DNA of 64,000 nucleotides. Source: Planktothrix paucivesiculata PCC 9631 (lineage in GTDB: Bacteria; Cyanobacteriota; Cyanobacteriia; Cyanobacteriales; Microcoleaceae). The stretch is from the NCBI RefSeq assembly GCF_900009265.2, contig NZ_LR734982.1, positions 310,077-374,076 of the forward strand. The letters are read 5' to 3'. The translations under genes and the position numbers were made by a program. Below the pieces are notes generated by a model, which did no database searches, was not told where the DNA came from, and worked only from the letters and a program-made list of their open reading frames with translations. Each line of letters starts with the position of its first letter. Positions within the stretch are counted from its first letter, which is position 1. Below, one piece after another: positions 26,485 through 34,312 of the stretch.

Positions 26485-27285
26485 ATGCGTTGGTTTCTCC
26501 AAAATCTAACCCTATTGTTCAGTATTCTGATTTTCACCTGGGGAAATGCGGCCCCCCTATTGGCGGAAAATCAATCCCTATCTTCCGCTTTGGATACTCT
26601 GCTTGAGCAAGCGTTTACCGCCACTCAAAAGGGTCAGTTTCCCCAAGCTGAAATCTACTGGACTGAAATTATTGATCGATATCCTGAAAATCCGGCGATG
26701 TGGAGTAACCGAGGCAATGTTAGGGTGAGTCAAAATAAACTAGAGCAGGCGATTTCCGACTATAATCAATCGATAGAATTAGCTCCGATTTTTCCCGATT
26801 CCTATTTAAACCGAGGAGTGGCTTATGAAGGTTTAGGAGAGTGGGAAAAAGCGATCGCCGACTATAATCAGGTATTAGCAATTAACCCCGATGATGCCAT
26901 TGCTTATAATAATCGAGGTAATGCGGAAGCCGGATTAGAAAACTGGGAAGCCGCCCTTTTAGACTATAAAACCGCTAGTGATTTAGATAAAAACTATTCC
27001 TTTGCTCGCGGGAATTATGCCCTAACATTATATCAATTAGGAGAAACTGAAACAGCCCTAAAAACCATGAAAAATCTAGTGCGGAAATATCCTAATTTTG
27101 CCGATATGCGAGCCGCCTTAACTGCCTGTTTATGGGATATTGGCAAACCCGGAGAAGCAGAAAGTAATTGGGTAGCGGTGGTAGGACTCGATGCTCGATA
27201 TAAAAATATTGATTGGGTGAAAAATGTTAGACGGTGGCCGCCAAAATTAGTCACCGCCTTAAACAATTTTCTAAATTTAAAATAA
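26485..27285 (+). CDS. Exported TPR protein
   Basis: 266 residues. The signal peptide at about 1-28 (FLQNLTLLFSILIFTWGNAAPLLA) suggests the periplasm or thylakoid lumen. TPR motifs follow from residue 35 (FTATQKGQFPQAEIYWTEII, NRGNVRVSQNKLEQAISDYNQSIEL, NRGVAYEGLGEWEKAIADYNQVLAI, NRGNAEAGLENWEAALLDYKTA), with more degenerate ones to about 215. TPRs are protein-binding scaffolds; the partner is unknown. It starts 56 bp after kaiC on the same strand. Confidence 0.85.
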   Translation: MRWFLQNLTLLFSILIFTWGNAAPLLAENQSLSSALDTLLEQAFTATQKGQFPQAEIYWTEIIDRYPENPAMWSNRGNVRVSQNKLEQAISDYNQSIELAPIFPDSYLNRGVAYEGLGEWEKAIADYNQVLAINPDDAIAYNNRGNAEAGLENWEAALLDYKTASDLDKNYSFARGNYALTLYQLGETETALKTMKNLVRKYPNFADMRAALTACLWDIGKPGEAESNWVAVVGLDARYKNIDWVKNVRRWPPKLVTALNNFLNLK

Positions 27286-27295
27286 ACTTGATAAA

Positions 27296-27347
27296 GTTGT
27301 TGGGCTTTAGCCCATTCTTCCAGGGGGCCTCAGCCCAACAACGAACT
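27296..27347. repeat. REP-like hairpin TTGTTGGGCT...AGCCCAACAA
   Basis: TTGTTGGGCT (27297-27306) pairs perfectly with AGCCCAACAA (27332-27341) and is followed by CGAACTT. A related arm, GGGCTTAAGCCCAACAACGAACTT, lies inside the MITE at about 61602-61625. It sits between the TPR and kinase-like genes and may also serve as a terminator for the kai-TPR transcript. Confidence 0.75.
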
Positions 27348-27383
27348 TCCCCAACGCGCTATGCTGGGAGTACGATTCCATAG

Positions 27384-29534
27384 GTGCAACGGTTCAACCC
27401 CAAACTTGCTATGCGGCTGCAACGCCAATTCAACGGACAAACCATCACTCTTGATACCCACACTCCTCTAGGAAGTGGGGGGGAAGGACGCATCTATGCC
27501 ATATTAGAAGATCCGAATTTAGTTGCCAAAATCTACCATAAACCCAACGACGAAGACGCCGAGAAACTCACCGTCATGTATAACTATCCCCCAGCAACGG
27601 CGATGGTTTCCCCGGACATGACGGCGATCGCTTGGCCCGTTGACCTGCTCCATACCGCCGACCCTAAACGCCAAATTGTCGGTTATTTAATGCCACGGGT
27701 GCATAAAGCTACCCCTATTCATATTTTTTATACTCCCAAAAGTCGTCGGGAACAAAAGCCTTTATTTAACTATTTATATCTCCATCGTACTGCTCGTAAT
27801 TTAGTTGCTTCCGTCGCCGATTTACATAGTAGTGGATATATTATTGGTGACGTCAATGAATCTAATATTTTAGTTAGTGATACGGCTTTAGTAACCCTGG
27901 TGGATACGGACTCCTTTCAAGTTCGAGATCCTGATACTGGGTTAATTTATCGCTGTCCGGTGGGAAAAGCCGAATTTACCCCTCCAGAACTCCAGGGACA
28001 AGCCTTTCGGGACTTAAACCGTACCCCAGAACAGGATCGGTTTGGACTGGCGGTATTAATATTTTTATTATTGATGGAGGGAACTCACCCCTTTTCCGGG
28101 GTTTATCAGGGCAGTGGCGACCCTCCAGCTATTGAGTCTCGGGTGCGGGCGGGTCATTTTGTCTATGGGACAAAACAGGTTCCCTATCAACCCATGCCCT
28201 ATGCTCCTCCTTTTGAAATTTTGTACCCAAAATTACAACAATTATTTATTCAATGTTTTGAAATGGGATACAAAAATCCCCAAGCCAGACCCGATGCTAA
28301 AACTTGGTTAATAGTATTAAAAGAAGCCGAAGCTAATTTAATTACCTGCAACCAACAATCAGAACATCGTTATGGCAATCATTTAAGCTCTTGTCCTTGG
28401 TGCGATCGCACGGAAAAATTAGGGGGGCGTGACCCGTTTCCCTCCCGTCTAGCCGTTAAACAAAAACAAAATTTACAACCCCTCAAACGCAAACGTAAAC
28501 GAGTTTTAAATAATAAACCTATTCCGGTTAATAATCGTCCTTTATTCACACCGTCAAACCGTCCTATTTTTGCTCAACAAACGGCTAAAAAAACCTTAGT
28601 TTTTCCCCAGACTCCTAATTTTTATCTGCAAACTTTATTCGGGAATGTATTTGAAGGAGTTTTCTTAGGAGGACTATGGGGAACGTCGGTTTTATCGGCA
28701 ATTATTGCCCTAATTATTGCATTTGTCCAAGGGAAAGAAGCGATTATTGGCGGGTTAATGGTGGGGGCAATGTGGGGGGCATTTATAGGAATGCTGATTA
28801 GTGTTTATCTCCCTCCGCCCGGGGGATTAAACCGAGTAGTAGCGTTAATTGTGGGGGGCTGGTCGGGTATTTTTGTGGCGGCGGTGATTGCCGGATTCAT
28901 TTTTGGCGTCGTGGAACGGGAACCCCTAATTGGTCAAAGTTTAATGTGGGGAGGGCTAATGGGGATGGTTTGGGGTGCGGTTTGGCATTTATTTAAACCT
29001 CCTTTATCTTTACCTCATATTGGACGGTTGTGGGGAAGACGAGGGGCATTTGTGGGGGGAGTTTGGGGGTCATATTTAGGAACTTTAGGGGGAGTTTGTT
29101 TAGGAATTTTAGCTGTGGGTTGGCAACAATTTGAACAGATGAATTCTAATATTAGTTCAACCTCAAATTCATCGGAAATAGCCCTCAGAATAATGGCGAC
29201 AGCGATTGTAGCCGCAGGTGTGGGGACTATTGGTGGAACTATAGCGGGAGGGATATTTGGAACCGTGGGAGGTGCTCCGAGTTTGCCTTTATCCCTGAAT
29301 TTATCAGGACGAAGGGGGGCTTTTATTGGGGCAATTTGGGGTAATTTTTTAGGGGCAATTTCTGGGGCGGGTTTGGGGGTTTTAGCCGCAACAAGTTTTG
29401 CTAATTTTTTGGATACTTCTGGAACGACAGGTACAACTTCTTTATTAATGGGTTCCATTATTGTATCGGCTGGAATTGGCAGTGTTTGGGGGATGGTTTC
29501 GGGTTTAATTTGGGGAGCTTTTGGCAAGCTTTAA
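27384..29534 (+). CDS. Protein-kinase-like protein with glycine-rich membrane domain
   Basis: 716 residues. The N-terminal 1-315 is a divergent Ser/Thr kinase-like fold: Gly loop GSGGEG (30-35), Lys49 in VAKIYHK, catalytic-loop equivalent GDVNESNIL (D156, N161) with HRD reduced to GD, DFG equivalent VDTDSF, and APE equivalent FTPPEL. This resembles the COG4248-type kinases that carry a helix-hairpin-helix partner domain. A CPWC motif (337-340) and a basic linker follow. Residues of about 415-716 are Gly/Trp-rich membrane helices with internal repeats (RRGAFVGGVWGSYLGTLGG and RRGAFIGAIWGNFLGAISG), like glycine-zipper segments. The start is GTG at 27384, or ATG at 27411. Its target is unknown. 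Confidence 0.8.
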   Translation: MQRFNPKLAMRLQRQFNGQTITLDTHTPLGSGGEGRIYAILEDPNLVAKIYHKPNDEDAEKLTVMYNYPPATAMVSPDMTAIAWPVDLLHTADPKRQIVGYLMPRVHKATPIHIFYTPKSRREQKPLFNYLYLHRTARNLVASVADLHSSGYIIGDVNESNILVSDTALVTLVDTDSFQVRDPDTGLIYRCPVGKAEFTPPELQGQAFRDLNRTPEQDRFGLAVLIFLLLMEGTHPFSGVYQGSGDPPAIESRVRAGHFVYGTKQVPYQPMPYAPPFEILYPKLQQLFIQCFEMGYKNPQARPDAKTWLIVLKEAEANLITCNQQSEHRYGNHLSSCPWCDRTEKLGGRDPFPSRLAVKQKQNLQPLKRKRKRVLNNKPIPVNNRPLFTPSNRPIFAQQTAKKTLVFPQTPNFYLQTLFGNVFEGVFLGGLWGTSVLSAIIALIIAFVQGKEAIIGGLMVGAMWGAFIGMLISVYLPPPGGLNRVVALIVGGWSGIFVAAVIAGFIFGVVEREPLIGQSLMWGGLMGMVWGAVWHLFKPPLSLPHIGRLWGRRGAFVGGVWGSYLGTLGGVCLGILAVGWQQFEQMNSNISSTSNSSEIALRIMATAIVAAGVGTIGGTIAGGIFGTVGGAPSLPLSLNLSGRRGAFIGAIWGNFLGAISGAGLGVLAATSFANFLDTSGTTGTTSLLMGSIIVSAGIGSVWGMVSGLIWGAFGKL

Positions 29535-29840
29535 GGGTTGTTGTTGTTTGTTAGTCGAAGTGTTAATTCTATTGAAAATTTTATCGGGAATATGAATCAC
29601 TAAAAATGCGATCGCATCTTGATGATCACTATCGCTTAAAATTGTTTCTAGGGAACTAGGAACTGGAATTTCATCTCCATCAGCAACCATTAAATTAATA
29701 TGACCTATTAAGGCTTCTTGAGCTATAATTTGTGTGGCTTCTATCGTTTCTTCGGCAGTAATACAACCCGGAAAATCATAAAACTGTACTCCATAATCAC
29801 TGTCAGTATCTTTATGAACAGTAGCAATATAATAAGTCAT
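29505..29840 (-). CDS. hicB: HicB-family antitoxin
   Basis: 111 residues. The partial RNase-H-like HicB fold is seen in YYIATVHKDTDSDYGVQFYDFPGCITAEETIEATQIIAQEALIGHI, followed by IPVPSSLETI, a common HicB motif. The C-terminal tail (LVIHIPDKIFNRINTSTNK) can form the ribbon-helix-helix that binds DNA. It overlaps the 3' end of the convergent kinase-like gene by 30 bp. Together with hicA 11 bp upstream it forms a hicA-hicB toxin-antitoxin pair. Confidence 0.85.
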   Translation of the reverse strand: MTYYIATVHKDTDSDYGVQFYDFPGCITAEETIEATQIIAQEALIGHINLMVADGDEIPVPSSLETILSDSDHQDAIAFLVIHIPDKIFNRINTSTNKQQQPLKLAKSSPN

Positions 29841-29851
29841 TTTTTTCTCCT

Positions 29852-30040
29852 TTATGTTAATTTAATTCCAGCTTGTTTTTCAATACTCTTTAAGGTTTGA
29901 ATCGGAATATCCCTTTTCGGATGGGGTACAGTAACTTTACCCAATTTTACAGGATGTTTAAAAGGATAATGACTGCCAGTAACACCGACTTGATACCATC
30001 CATCTTGTTGTAATTTCTTGATAATTTTTCTACTCTCCAT
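29852..30040 (-). CDS. hicA: HicA-family mRNA interferase toxin
   Basis: 62 residues with a double-stranded-RNA-binding-like fold. MESRKIIKKLQQDGWYQVGVTGSHYPFKHP carries the catalytic His24 in the GSHY motif, and KVTVPHPKRDIPIQTLKSIEKQAGI is the family C-terminus. Known HicA toxins cleave mRNA on the ribosome-free pool and are blocked by HicB. The order here (toxin first, antitoxin second) is the usual one. It starts from the ATG at 30040. Confidence 0.88.
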   Translation of the reverse strand: MESRKIIKKLQQDGWYQVGVTGSHYPFKHPVKLGKVTVPHPKRDIPIQTLKSIEKQAGIKLT

Positions 30041-30241
30041 GTATCATTTTCTCAATTAGCAACTGCATCTGGATCATCACCAGTCGTTAAAATCATTTCT
30101 AACCAATTGACAACCAAAATACTCATTTTAAGGTATAATGATTTTAAATCAATGCCAAAAACCTCAATTATTCAGGTTTGGGTTGAGAGTATAAAAAATT
30201 ATTGTTTAATTTGTATTGTGTTTGAAATTAGGGTTATTGAT

Positions 30242-30568
30242 ATGAATACGGGAATTTTAGCATCTATTCGAGGGATGGCAAGTTCACCTACTGTTGCACC
30301 AACTCGCTCTCGTCAAACTGTTAATCAAACCTATCCCAATTATAAAGTCATTGTCTTAAATGATGATTTTAATACCTTTGAACACGTTAGTCATTGTTTG
30401 ATGAAATATATTCCCGGGATGACAGCCGATAGCGCGTGGCAATTAACTAATCAAATCCATTATGAAGGTCAAGCGACGGTATGGGTTGGCCCCCAAGAAC
30501 AGGCGGAATTATATCATCAACAATTAAGTCGAGAAGGGTTAACCATGGCACCTTTAGAAAAGGCTTAA
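30242..30568 (+). CDS. clpS: ATP-dependent Clp protease adaptor ClpS
   Basis: Delivers N-degron proteins to ClpCP in cyanobacteria. From the ATG at 30242 it is 108 residues. A flexible N-terminal tail precedes the core YPNYKVIVLNDDFNTFEHVSHCLMKYIPGMTADSAWQLTNQIHYEGQATVWVGPQEQAELYHQQL. The conserved N-end-binding acidic pair (NDDFNTFEHV) and the HYEGQA motif are intact. Upstream in-frame ATGs lie in A/T-rich DNA with no similarity to the family. It is surrounded by toxin-antitoxin and decayed genes, but is itself a normal core gene. Confidence 0.9.
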   Translation: MNTGILASIRGMASSPTVAPTRSRQTVNQTYPNYKVIVLNDDFNTFEHVSHCLMKYIPGMTADSAWQLTNQIHYEGQATVWVGPQEQAELYHQQLSREGLTMAPLEKA

Positions 30569-30586
30569 TGTTGATTAAAATTCACG

Positions 30587-30690
30587 GGAAAGGGCGGGTT
30601 TATTCAGGTTAATAATTATCACAAAAATCAACTCGAACCCGCCCCTACATTCAGCGCAAGTAGGGTGCGTAAGCACAGCGCACGCACCAT
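30587..30690. repeat. Inverted repeat GGGCGGGTT...AACCCGCCC plus GTGCGT repeat
   Basis: GGGCGGGTT near 30592 pairs with AACCCGCCC near 30633 across a 32-base A/T-rich loop. It is followed by TAGGGTGCGTAAGCACAGCG and CACGCACC, a second small dyad. Both are typical of non-coding cyanobacterial repeats. No gene is present here. Confidence 0.7.
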
Positions 30691-30699
30691 CTCTAAATT

Positions 30700-30906
30700 A
30701 TGCTTAATTGCAATAAATATGGTCATAGATCCTTTTTCCATGATTCTGCTGCCCGTGATGATCAACTACAAACAGGTTTATTTTCCAGAATATACGCTCA
30801 TTTTGTCGAGCAATTAAAAACTAATGACCGTGCCTATAGAGCTTTTGAATTAGAATATTTACCAACCATTAATGCAAGTTTAACAGAGATTGGGGTTAAA
30901 CAATAG
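30700..30906 (+). CDS. Small hypothetical protein
   Basis: 68 residues, not recognised. It is mostly helical by composition (LFSRIYAHFVEQLKTNDRAYRAFELEYLPTIN) with no signal or membrane segment. The start at 30700 abuts the repeat block, so the N-terminal dozen residues may be repeat read-through. It could be the tail of a decayed larger gene. No ribosome site is obvious. Confidence 0.35.
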   Translation: MLNCNKYGHRSFFHDSAARDDQLQTGLFSRIYAHFVEQLKTNDRAYRAFELEYLPTINASLTEIGVKQ

Positions 30907-31017
30907 CTAGTCGTCTTTCTTATCGTAATACTGGTTGATAGCCTTCTCAGATCAGCCAGTATTGTGAGGATTCAACGGGTGAGTTTAAGATAGGTTCGTT
31001 TACTTCCTAGGGCAGAT

Positions 31018-31686
31018 TCATTCGACAATAATTGTCACCTTGGTTAAGGGATAAGCCCCATCAGGCAGAGGTATTGCTGGCCAGTCACCTGTTGAAAGTG
31101 CTTGGGAACGATAATTTTTAAAAGCTAAATTAGCACTTTTATTTGCTGAAACAATATTAATCTGATGAATGCCTAGCTCCTTTTTTATCCAATACTTATA
31201 TAACCAAACATCTTCTTTAATCGGTGTGCCGCATTCACGATCCTCTAAGTTGCATTGAGGATACCAATCCTTTGTCCCTCCTGGATTATTAACTATCCAT
31301 AAATATTCGTCTTTTTTTGGCCTTAAAAATGCCACTTTTAAATCAATTTCACCTTGTTGATTATCAAAAAAACTGTTGTCTTTTGGCTCAATTATTTGAA
31401 CTCTATCTGTGGGGATAAGTGTGGATGCAGATGTGGATATAGGTGTAGGTGTAGGTGTAGGTGTAGGTGTGATATTTAATAAAAAAATTCCTATAGCCAA
31501 AAATATAACTCCTACAACTACAGTTTCCCATCCTCGTTTAATATCAATCCATTCTGTTAGTCTAATGATACCAAAGCCAGTTAATATTAGTACCAAGCCA
31601 GCCGGTGTCAAAATAACACCAAAAAGCAAAGGTATGGGAGTTTCTTTTAACCAATCCCAAAACGTAGCTTCTGCTAAAATAAACAT
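31018..31686 (-). CDS. Hypothetical membrane protein with Pro-Thr linker
   Basis: 222 residues. Two membrane helices (about 18-40 and 53-70) are followed by a (Pro-Thr)n linker (residues 72-82) encoded by a tandem GTGTAG/GGTGTA array at 31439-31470, then a soluble domain of about 130 residues. That domain (DRVQIIEPKDNSFFDNQQGEIDLKVAFLRPKKDEYLWIVNNPGG) reads like an immunoglobulin-type beta domain with Cys pairs, likely extracytoplasmic. The hexamer array could change the linker length by slippage. The function is not recognised. Confidence 0.65.
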   Translation of the reverse strand: MFILAEATFWDWLKETPIPLLFGVILTPAGLVLILTGFGIIRLTEWIDIKRGWETVVVGVIFLAIGIFLLNITPTPTPTPTPISTSASTLIPTDRVQIIEPKDNSFFDNQQGEIDLKVAFLRPKKDEYLWIVNNPGGTKDWYPQCNLEDRECGTPIKEDVWLYKYWIKKELGIHQINIVSANKSANLAFKNYRSQALSTGDWPAIPLPDGAYPLTKVTIIVE

Positions 31687-31988
31687 CTTATTGTTACTCC
31701 TTAACTACTAACAATTCATTACCTAATTGTCAATCACCTGAACAGTATTTTGCAAATGTTCTCCTGCTTCAAAAGGGGTGCTGCTGAACTTTGTGAAGCA
31801 TCCCTGCTAAGTGTTCCCAAACAGATTCTTCCTTTATAAGTGCCTGTTAAAGCCCTCTGAATGCTATCCTATGCGCTGGGTAAGTAAGTAGATGTCAATA
31901 AATCTGGCTATCTAAAATCATTAAAACCCAGTTCAACTAGACTATGTTGCCAATTTGGCAGACGGGGGTAGGAAAGGAAAACTATGAC

Positions 31989-32003
31989 AGAAACCGGGTT
32001 TCT
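31989..32003. repeat. Palindrome AGAAACCGGGTTTCT, copies at 33671 and 33721
   Basis: This 15-mer is a single-base variant of AGAAACCCGGTTTCT, found at 33671-33685 and 33721-33735. All three copies lie in the decayed 32-34 kb patch and precede or flank broken genes. It is a short dispersed palindromic repeat. Confidence 0.8.
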
Positions 32004-32004
32004 G

Positions 32005-32169
32005 GGGGCTGGGTGCAGGTGGCGCGGGTGGTGGAGACTTGTCGGGTGAATGTCACCAGAAGCGGATAAGAATGCCTTTTCGGGGTTTGATGTGTTTCGC
32101 AACCAGCCCTTTGAGCTAGAAGAAGTTGAATTGTTTATCTGGCGCTGGTTTGGGAAAACCCAAAATTAA
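32005..32169 (+). pseudogene. NACHT-family ATPase remnant (frameshifted)
   Basis: Two frames carry adjoining pieces. One reads WVQVARVVETCRVNV. The next, from about 32050, reads ADKNAFSGFDVFRNQPFELE and then EVELFIWRWFG, ending at the TAA at 32167. Together they resemble the sensor region of NACHT/STAND ATPases (TCR-N-W, then FDVFRN, then a helix ending in WF). A frameshift separates them and neither the P-loop nor the C-terminal repeats are present, so this is a fragment. STAND proteins of this kind are signalling or defence ATPases. The family call is from pattern memory. Confidence 0.5.
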
Positions 32170-32171
32170 CT

Positions 32172-32393
32172 TCAGTCTTGAAGTTCAGGAATATGCTCAT
32201 TTTCATAATGCTCGATTAAAATACCGAGAATATCCATGAGTGAGGCGAGGGGATGTTCTTCGTTTTCGCCAACTTCATCAATCAGTTGATCGAGCCATTC
32301 CACAAGCCGTTGATAATCTACTTCATCCTGGGGAATGATTAATTTATTAGCTAAGGGTTGCTATAGTTTTTGGGTTTCATCTATACTCAACAT
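32172..32393 (-). pseudogene. Small gene with in-frame stop, possibly antitoxin-like
   Basis: From the ATG at 32393, ten codons (MLSIDETQKL) are followed by TAG at 32361-32363. The frame then stays open for 62 codons (QPLANKLIIPQDEVDYQRLVEWLDQL...EHIPELQD) to 32172. The downstream part reads as a genuine acidic helical protein (DEVGENEEHPLASLMDILGILIEHYENEH), similar in style to the N-terminal region of HigA-like antitoxins. One base change (CAG or AAG to TAG) would explain the break. Its start overlaps the end of the upstream 79-residue gene, as in an operon. Confidence 0.5.
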
Positions 32394-32616
32394 TTTGACT
32401 ACCTCCATGTTCCTCTATTAATTGTCTTAGTTCGTTAATATTTGAAGAAAACTTCAATTCCCCTTTTTGCTGTTCGACCTGCGCTAACTTGAAGTTATCA
32501 TATATCTCATCACGGCGTTCTTCACGGATGTATTGGTTCAACAATAGTTGAATTTCCTGCTTTTCATCCGTAGAAAGACCTTTAATTACCTCGACTACAT
32601 CATTAAACCTCATCAT
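32377..32616 (-). CDS. Small hypothetical protein, likely addiction-module type
   Basis: 79 residues, helical and charged (MMRFNDVVEVIKGLSTDEKQEIQLLLNQYIREERRDEIYDNFKLAQVEQQKGELKFSSNINELRQLIEEHGG). No catalytic motif is seen. Its 3' end overlaps the start of the broken gene by 17 bp, and both lie among HicAB and VapBC pairs, so a former antitoxin-toxin or antitoxin-partner operon is plausible. This is inference from context and composition. Confidence 0.6.
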   Translation of the reverse strand: MMRFNDVVEVIKGLSTDEKQEIQLLLNQYIREERRDEIYDNFKLAQVEQQKGELKFSSNINELRQLIEEHGGSQNVEYR

Positions 32617-32642
32617 TTACAAAACCTCACGGTACTGACCTA

Positions 32643-32780
32643 CTTTTAATCATGCCATAGCAACGCCCCAACTCACCGAAACCAACCTCCACCAAACCCT
32701 CCAACTCCTCTGCGTTGATCGCAGCAAATTCGATCACCGCGATAACCCCGCCGCCCCAAATCCACAGAGGGTATCGCCCC
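32643..32780. repeat. Decayed repeat related to 33496-33640
   Basis: ATGCCATAGCAACGCCCCAA..., GCAGCAAATTCGATCACCGC and CCCCGCCGCC, then CCAAATCCAC-GAGGG-ATCGCCC, occur in the same order at 33496-33640 with many substitutions and an insertion. The copies flank the vapBC pair in direct orientation, 850 bp apart. They look like remnants of a longer repeated gene or element; neither has an open frame over its length. Confidence 0.65.
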
Positions 32781-32858
32781 CCACCTGATTCAAACTATCT
32801 TGAGCATCCCGAAGTTTCAAATCTCGCAATGGACTCGCTTCCAAACCAAAGGTTTCTG

Positions 32859-33266
32859 TTAGCCAATTTGCCAGTGTGGGCGGCAGTTGGGCAGTGATCG
32901 CACTCTCTGAATTGTTTCAAAATCGCGATCGTTATGAACTAGAGTGAGTTGGTATTCGATCGCTAATTGGGCAATGCAGCAGTCGATACTACTTCTAACC
33001 GTTAATCCCTGTCGTTGCAAATCGTAATAAATTCGGGCAGCAGCAATCCAAGTATCGGCAGTTGCCTCGATATAGTCTTGAGCTTGAAGATAAGTTTCTA
33101 ATAGCGTCCACTCGCGATCGTCTCGACAACCTTGCAAAAGTTCCATCTGAGTAAATCGGCTCAAAAAGATACTTTCATTGTTAATAATTGCTTCGAGCGA
33201 TCGACGTACTGCACCTGTCTTGTCGCGAAAAACACTGATCCAAACAGAAGTATCAATCAGAAACAT
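32859..33266 (-). CDS. vapC: VapC-type PIN-domain ribonuclease toxin
   Basis: 135 residues. The PIN-fold acidic residues are D5 (FLIDTSVWI), E42 (QMELLQG), D95 (RSSIDCCIAQLA) and D113 (HNDRDF). Known VapC toxins cut initiator tRNA or rRNA with Mg. It overlaps the 3' end of vapB by 14 bp, the normal translational coupling. The length and residue spacing suggest an intact toxin. Confidence 0.9.
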   Translation of the reverse strand: MFLIDTSVWISVFRDKTGAVRRSLEAIINNESIFLSRFTQMELLQGCRDDREWTLLETYLQAQDYIEATADTWIAAARIYYDLQRQGLTVRSSIDCCIAQLAIEYQLTLVHNDRDFETIQRVRSLPNCRPHWQIG

Positions 33267-33465
33267 TTCGGTTTGACCGCAAGGTTTTGTGGTCGTAGTC
33301 AGTTGAAAATTGAATTTGTCCGCTTAAATCTAGTAAATTACGTTTTTTTCGGGTACGAATTAACTCTTGCAATGCAAAATCAATCAGTTCTTTTTCTGTT
33401 TTTAACTGGGTTAACCGCAAGGCTTCCTTAACCAGTTCTTCGTTAATTTCAACATTAGTGATCAT
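33253..33465 (-). CDS. vapB: VapB-type antitoxin
   Basis: 70 residues. The N-terminal part MITNVEINEELVKEALRLTQLKTEKELIDFALQELIRTRKKRN is the DUF2191/VapB DNA-binding and dimer region. The C-terminal acidic tail (LLDLSGQIQFSTDYDHKTLR) would wrap the VapC active site. It is first in the operon and expected to autoregulate with VapC. Confidence 0.88.
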   Translation of the reverse strand: MITNVEINEELVKEALRLTQLKTEKELIDFALQELIRTRKKRNLLDLSGQIQFSTDYDHKTLRSNRNVSD

Positions 33466-33775
33466 GGTTAATGGCTAATTAAGTTCTTTAATAATTATGC
33501 CATAGCGACACCCCAAGTGTTAACCTCGCCCAACTCCTCCCCATCGACAGCAGCAAATTCGATAACCGCGATCACCCCGCCGCCGTACCTGCAACTCGTT
33601 AAAAAACACCACTGTCCCAAATCCACTGAGGGCATCGCCCCGCAACCTCACCGACCTCAAAATCTACATAAGAAACCCGGTTTCTGCGACAATTTTTGTG
33701 GCTTACCCAAGATTAAATTAAGAAACCCGGTTTCTGTTCTGGGGAAAAACACCCCATCCTCACTTTAATTTAATA
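33466..33775. other. Intergenic, decayed repeat and palindromes
   Basis: It holds the second copy of the 32643-type decayed repeat (33496-33640) and two exact copies of the palindrome AGAAACCCGGTTTCT (33671-33685, 33721-33735), 50 bp apart. Nothing protein-coding is supported. Confidence 0.6.
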
Positions 33776-34312
33776 TCAATAACGTTCGTGAATTGATTTA
33801 CATTCCCAAAAAAATCCAGGCCCAACCGTCAAAATTTGTTCAGTTGGCATGAACAATTCCCAATAGGCAAGTCCAGAATTATCTTGCAAATCTGGCTCTA
33901 AAATAAGTTTATAATAACTCTCAAAAAATAGGGTGAGACTAATATTACCAGCATCAATTACAAAATCAATCAATTCTTTATTTTCCAATTGCTGCAAAAC
34001 TTTTTTGACAGCATCTATTTCTATCTGATCTATTTCTGCATCTATATTTACTGGCAAGGAATAAGTTAAGATTTGATCGCCTTGCTTGAAAACCCAAGGT
34101 GTTGCCCTTGTGCCAAATTGCCAACTACCTTTGCGTAGATGTGCTAATTTTGGGTGAGTATAAGCAGACATCTCACCGAAATCTAGCCGTAATTCATCCC
34201 CATAACTAAATATAACCTGATGACAAATTTCTGTGAGCATCGGTTTAGTAATGACTGAAATAATTTGCTCGATATCTGGCTTCTGATTAGCAATAGATGT
34301 TTGAATAGCCAT
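33776..34312 (-). CDS. Hypothetical protein, possibly immunity-like
   Basis: 178 residues, not recognised. It is soluble, mixed alpha/beta, with no signal. Segments such as FSYGDELRLDFGEMSAYTHPKLAHLRKGSWQFGTRATPW and ELFMPTEQILTVGPGFFWE suggest a compact globular fold. It starts two bases after the end of a broken gene on the same strand (34313-34510), so the two were probably an operon. An immunity or antitoxin role is a guess from the neighbourhood only. Confidence 0.6.
   Translation of the reverse strand: MAIQTSIANQKPDIEQIISVITKPMLTEICHQVIFSYGDELRLDFGEMSAYTHPKLAHLRKGSWQFGTRATPWVFKQGDQILTYSLPVNIDAEIDQIEIDAVKKVLQQLENKELIDFVIDAGNISLTLFFESYYKLILEPDLQDNSGLAYWELFMPTEQILTVGPGFFWECKSIHERY

Noticed and set aside
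29015-29527. Pro/Ala-rich 170-residue open frame on the - strand
   Set aside because: It is the antisense of the glycine-rich membrane part of the kinase-like gene, whose codon bias keeps the opposite strand open.
31409-31711. Valine/glycine-rich open frame on the + strand
   Set aside because: It is the mirror of the hexamer array inside the minus-strand membrane protein gene.
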